Shown here in pieces: positions 5,951 to 5,965 of a stretch of 5,965 nucleotides of DNA; position 1 is the first letter of the stretch; every line of letters begins with the position of its first letter. Made by a program: the position numbers and the translations under genes. Under the pieces are notes generated by a model, which worked only from the letters and a program-made list of their open reading frames with translations, had not been told where the DNA came from and made no database searches. Source of the stretch: CAYURP01 sp964447175 (GTDB taxonomy: Bacteria > Zixibacteria > MSB-5A5 > SM23-73-2); contig CAYURP010000077.1 in assembly GCA_964447175.1 (NCBI GenBank), forward strand, positions 1-5,965, written 5' to 3'.

Positions 5951-5965
5951 CATAATGAATAAAGA

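Noticed and set aside
5705..5953. Open frame of 82 codons on the - strand
   Set aside because: It runs through two terminator-like palindromes, the heptamer array and the polA 3' end. Its STLNS-type residues are simply the translated repeat.

Overview
The window reads as chromosomal DNA of a bacterium with moderate-to-low GC. Two long genes on the + strand fill most of it: a secreted multidomain protein (228-2810) and DNA polymerase I, polA (3109-5805). The dockerin at the end of the first protein has two loops of the type D-x-N-x-D followed by VVYIVNYAFK and AVYLVNYLFRGG, with GPAPEP between them. From memory this style is typical of secreted proteins of Candidatus Zixibacteria and related FCB-type or candidate phyla. 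That is only a guess at the lineage, since neither gene is a taxonomic marker that I can place without a search.

Region by region: 1-227 is a non-coding leader with two copies of an ATCTTGACA-containing direct repeat, one possible promoter and two tiny leader frames. 228-2810 encodes an exported protein of 860 residues. In order I read a signal peptide, a PepSY-like N-terminal domain, a domain with the His-Gly and Cys signature of clan CD cysteine peptidases (closest in my memory to gingipain, C25), an Asn-rich NosD-like right-handed beta-helix, two near-duplicate fibronectin-III-like domains and a C-terminal dockerin-like calcium-binding module. 2811-3108 is an intergenic gap with no clear terminator and a weak polA promoter candidate. 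3109-5805 is a complete three-domain polA with 5'-nuclease, 3'-5' exonuclease and polymerase residues all present. 5806-5965 is packed with short structure: a heptamer tandem repeat, a strong intrinsic terminator, a REP-like GC palindrome and a second terminator-like palindrome.

The two genes have unrelated jobs (extracellular versus chromosome replication and repair). They are separated by about 300 bases, so I do not infer an operon or a functional link. The most noteworthy item is the domain combination of the secreted protein: a probable gingipain-like peptidase joined to a beta-helix and a dockerin. I see no CRISPR array, tRNA, rRNA, insertion sequence or phage gene.
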